Positions 61,678 through 64,000 of a stretch of 64,000 nucleotides of DNA are shown piece by piece; position 1 is the first letter of the stretch; the number at the start of each line of letters is the position of its first letter. The DNA comes from Synoicihabitans lomoniglobus (GTDB taxonomy: Bacteria; Verrucomicrobiota; Verrucomicrobiia; Opitutales; Opitutaceae): positions 1,793,501 through 1,857,500 of the forward strand of contig NZ_CP119075.1 of the NCBI RefSeq assembly GCF_029023725.1, in the 5' to 3' direction. A program made the translations under genes and the position numbers. The notes under the pieces were generated by a model. The model did not search any database and was not told the DNA's origin. It worked only from the letters and a program-made list of their open reading frames with translations.

Positions 61678-62666
61678 AATCTCCGTCGCTTCAGATTTCC
61701 CGGGACGCGGTGATCGGCATCGGGTTAACCCTGCTCCTCGCCGGAGTCGCCGGTTGGTGGACGTGGCGATCGATGGGCAAGGCCGACCAGGCGGAGCGTC
61801 GGCTCCGTTCTCGGCAAACGGAATGGAGGGCGTTGCAGACCGCGTCGATCACGCCTACTGCGGCGGTGGCGGAGGGATTGGCCCAACGCGTCGCGCAGGC
61901 GGAGTATACGGCCAAAACGCTGCGCGAAAGGTTAGGCGCGACGGAACAGGACGAAGTCTACGCCACACCGGCCCCGGCGCAGCGCGCAGACGCTTTTTTT
62001 GTGATCGCGCAGTTCGTGGAAGCACAACGTCAACAGGCGAAAAAAGCGGGCGTGAGGATCCCGGGGAATTTCGCGTTCAGTTTTTCGGCGTATGCCAACA
62101 GCGGCCCGGAAATGGCGCAACTCGCCGTGGTGCATCGTCAGCAACTTTTGGTGGAGCAGCTGTTAAAGTCGTTGTGGCTGGCGCAGCCGCTTGAACTCAC
62201 GAGCCTGCAGCGCGAAGACCCCGCGCGGAAGCTCCCGCCGCCTCATGGTGCGCAGGCCCCCGCGTCACGCGGCGGGCGCGGCGATGACTATTTCGAGTTT
62301 CCCCCGGATCGCAGCGCTCAACGTGATGAGATCGCGGATACGTTGGCGTTGCGAATCGGCTTTGTGGGTAGGACCGATACGCTGCGCCGCTATCTGGCAG
62401 CGATTGCCGAGATCGAACTTCCGCTGATGGTTCGAGAGATCGAAGTGGAGCCGCTTGGGGCGGATGGACGTGCGAGTGGCGGGGCGCGGAGCCTGGCGGA
62501 TCTGTTTCGCGATGATCAACCGCATGAGGACGACGCCGAGGACGACCTAAATGCCGCGATTCCCATCATCGCGGCCAACGACGCTGAGTTCTTGGTCACG
62601 ATCGAGTATCTTGATTTTCGGAGTCCGCGGGTGGCATCGATGACGACCGGGGAGGAGCTCCCATGA
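61674..62666 (+). CDS. Amuc_1100-family pilus-like protein
   Basis: This 330-residue membrane-anchored protein has one N-terminal segment (DAVIGIGLTLLLAGVAGWWTW, about residues 11-31), then a long coiled-coil-like helix (KADQAERRLRSRQTEWRALQ...) and a compact C-terminal domain (LALRIGFVGRTDTLRRYLAAIAEIELPLMVREIEVEPL). This is the layout of Amuc_1100, the Akkermansia protein with pilus-like assembly. GTG start overlaps the PilM-like stop (GTGA), and the stop overlaps the next gene. It resembles PilO in position and form. Confidence 0.85.
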   Translation: MKSPSLQISRDAVIGIGLTLLLAGVAGWWTWRSMGKADQAERRLRSRQTEWRALQTASITPTAAVAEGLAQRVAQAEYTAKTLRERLGATEQDEVYATPAPAQRADAFFVIAQFVEAQRQQAKKAGVRIPGNFAFSFSAYANSGPEMAQLAVVHRQQLLVEQLLKSLWLAQPLELTSLQREDPARKLPPPHGAQAPASRGGRGDDYFEFPPDRSAQRDEIADTLALRIGFVGRTDTLRRYLAAIAEIELPLMVREIEVEPLGADGRASGGARSLADLFRDDQPHEDDAEDDLNAAIPIIAANDAEFLVTIEYLDFRSPRVASMTTGEELP

Positions 62667-63583
62667 AGCGTATTCAAAACCCGGACACGGTGGCGCTGAT
62701 GCTGGCCGGTCTGCTGCTCGCAAGTGCCATCGTGGTAATCCTGTGGGGCGAGCGCACCGTGGCTCAGGCGAAGGTGAGAGCGCCGATTTTACAGAGCGGG
62801 GAAGGGAACGGAATACCCGTCGCCGAGCATGCTTCGTTCGCCCCGGATGACGTGATCTGGAGCGATCCGGGTAGTGATGCGGCGGGCAACACCTGGATAT
62901 TTGAGCTCTTCACTCCGCCAGTGATCTATTACAATCGCTCAACCGGTCGTTTCACGGTGACGCCGCCGCAAGCGTTGCGACGCGGGCCTGATTCAGATGA
63001 CGATCCGTTTAACAATCTGACGGAACTCGTCGCAGCCGAACCTTTCGGCGTGTCGCTGGTGGGCGTGAGCCGACAACCGTTCCGGCTGCAATTGGTCGGC
63101 TACGCCGGAGAACCGGGCGACTATATGGGGATTTTTCAAAATGAAGAGACGGGTGAAGCCTTCGTGGCGCGGGCTCCGATCGAACCGCCGGGACTGAATC
63201 TGCAAGTGCGCACTATCGAGGTGAGGCGCGAGGACTTGGTCGTGCCCGACAGCATGCCTCTGCGGGAAATTGTGGCGGTGGCGGAAGTATGGGATGCTCA
63301 AACCGAACGCAGGATGCGGTTGTCTTCGGCGGGGTGGCAATGGACGGAAGCGCCCGCCGCGTTGATCCGGGTCGACGGGTTGCCGGAACTGCAAACGGTG
63401 CGCTCCGGAGACCGCGTGAATGCGGCCGGGATCACATTTGAAATTCAATCGGTGGGCGGTTTACCCGAATCGGTAACCATCCGGAAACTACATCCCGATG
63501 GCACCCACGAGACCGTCACCATTCATCCCGAAACTTCGCCGTCTCCGCCGATTGAGGGCGACAGTCCCTTCGCTTCCTCCTAA
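62663..63583 (+). CDS. Amuc_1099-family pilus-like protein
   Basis: This 306-residue membrane-anchored protein has an N-terminal segment (VALMLAGLLLASAIVVILWG, about residues 9-28) followed by a mostly beta-structured periplasmic part (WIFELFTPPVIYYN; VRTIEVRREDLVVP; LIRVDGLPELQTVRSGDRVNAAGITFEIQSV). It occupies the position of Amuc_1099 between the Amuc_1100-like gene and the secretin. The 4-bp overlap upstream shows tight coupling. Confidence 0.82.
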   Translation: MKRIQNPDTVALMLAGLLLASAIVVILWGERTVAQAKVRAPILQSGEGNGIPVAEHASFAPDDVIWSDPGSDAAGNTWIFELFTPPVIYYNRSTGRFTVTPPQALRRGPDSDDDPFNNLTELVAAEPFGVSLVGVSRQPFRLQLVGYAGEPGDYMGIFQNEETGEAFVARAPIEPPGLNLQVRTIEVRREDLVVPDSMPLREIVAVAEVWDAQTERRMRLSSAGWQWTEAPAALIRVDGLPELQTVRSGDRVNAAGITFEIQSVGGLPESVTIRKLHPDGTHETVTIHPETSPSPPIEGDSPFASS

Positions 63584-63604
63584 CTCTCTTCCCGCTGCTT
63601 TCCG

Positions 63605-64000
63605 ATGTTTCATCTCACGCGACTTTCTCGGTTTCTTTGCTTCACCACCGGCTTCATCGCAGCGGGACTCCTCACTCCGACGGAGTCGGTTCAGGCGCAG
63701 AGCACGACCGAGACCAAGATTCGGCTAATGGCCGACGCCCTGCGGGCCCGCGATGACGGGGATCTGGAAGCCGCGGAACGCAATCTCCTCGAACTCACGG
63801 AACTCGCGCCGACGGACCCTGCGGTAAAACGACTCCTGATGTCGGTGCAACAAGACCTCGCGGCCGAACGGCAACGTTTCGACATCACCCCCGCGCCGGT
63901 CGCGACGTCGTCCGCTCCCCCGGCGGATTCCCTTACTCGGGCCTCTTCGGCCGCGGAACCGGGGCCGAACCGCTTGCCCCCATCCACTCCTGAACCCGAA
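63605..64000 (+). CDS. Amuc_1098-family secretin/type IV pilus outer-membrane protein, N-terminus (cut by window end)
   Basis: The first 132 codons of a gene that runs past the window are visible. The start ATG (MFHLTRLSRFLCF) gives a signal peptide ending near SVQAQ, then a TPR-like segment (RLMADALRARDDGDLEAAERNLLELTELAPTDPAVKRLL, about residues 42-80) and a Pro/Ala-rich linker. This N-terminal TPR plus linker before the secretin is the Amuc_1098 arrangement. The frame stays open to the last base. The secretin itself is not visible, so the call depends on gene order. Confidence 0.75.
   Translation, partial: MFHLTRLSRFLCFTTGFIAAGLLTPTESVQAQSTTETKIRLMADALRARDDGDLEAAERNLLELTELAPTDPAVKRLLMSVQQDLAAERQRFDITPAPVATSSAPPADSLTRASSAAEPGPNRLPPSTPEPE

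Noticed and set aside
1..64000. tRNA, rRNA or riboswitch genes
   Set aside because: I found no cloverleaf-like sequences, rRNA segments or a convincing TPP-type leader, even near the THI5-like genes.

Overview
The window looks like a chromosomal segment of a member of the Verrucomicrobiota, most likely the Opitutaceae. The basis is a high-GC genome with many TonB-dependent receptors, a PEP-CTERM protein with autotransporter-type repeats, a LexA of the S24 type, and above all the Amuc_1098-1102 type pilus-like locus at the right end (59.3-64.0 kb), a gene order known from Akkermansia and relatives. I could run no database search, so family names rest on motifs and architecture that I can read.

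Layout. 0-5 kb: the end of a TonB receptor, then malQ (amylomaltase) and an MFS sugar transporter, a maltodextrin module. 5-11 kb: an AraC regulator, divergent from a PQQ dehydrogenase with an internal cytochrome c domain, and a second TonB receptor. 11-25.8 kb: a solute-uptake and redox region. It has four THI5/NMT1-like binding proteins, one ABC permease plus ATPase, a cytosine-deaminase-like enzyme, a CocE-type hydrolase, an FAD oxidase, and two matching exported cytochrome c proteins. 25.8-36.6 kb: a RAYT transposase among its REP elements, then a five-gene operon (exported amidohydrolase fused to TPRs, a second amidohydrolase, and a complete ECF transporter), an exported pterin-carbinolamine-dehydratase-like protein, and two more exported amidohydrolases. 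36.8-43.1 kb: a third TonB receptor with two small exported NTF2-like proteins, a second AraC regulator, and a creatininase paired with a degenerate creatininase. 43-52 kb: surface and housekeeping genes (PEP-CTERM protein, TPR protein, bicupin, Dabb protein, lipoprotein, GH5 glycosidase, lexA, and a thrombospondin-3/coiled-coil protein). 52.6-59.3 kb: the pyruvate dehydrogenase E1/E2 genes, a MASE1 hybrid histidine kinase and a NUDIX hydrolase.

The genes between about 6 and 43 kb look like one accessory island for capture, periplasmic processing and import of a nitrogen-containing small molecule: TonB receptors at the outer membrane, several exported amidohydrolases and redox enzymes in the periplasm, THI5-type binding proteins plus an ECF importer at the inner membrane, and cytoplasmic deaminase/creatininase-type hydrolases. 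A pyrimidine- or pterin-like ring would fit the families, but the substrate is inference.

The most unusual DNA-level feature is a family of 68-bp REP/BIME elements bounded by GGTAGGGC and GCCCTACC. They cluster around a RAYT gene, form a 119-bp tandem array that is interrupted by an IS481-like element with a 5-bp target duplication, and repeatedly supply the TAG stop codon of the neighbouring gene.
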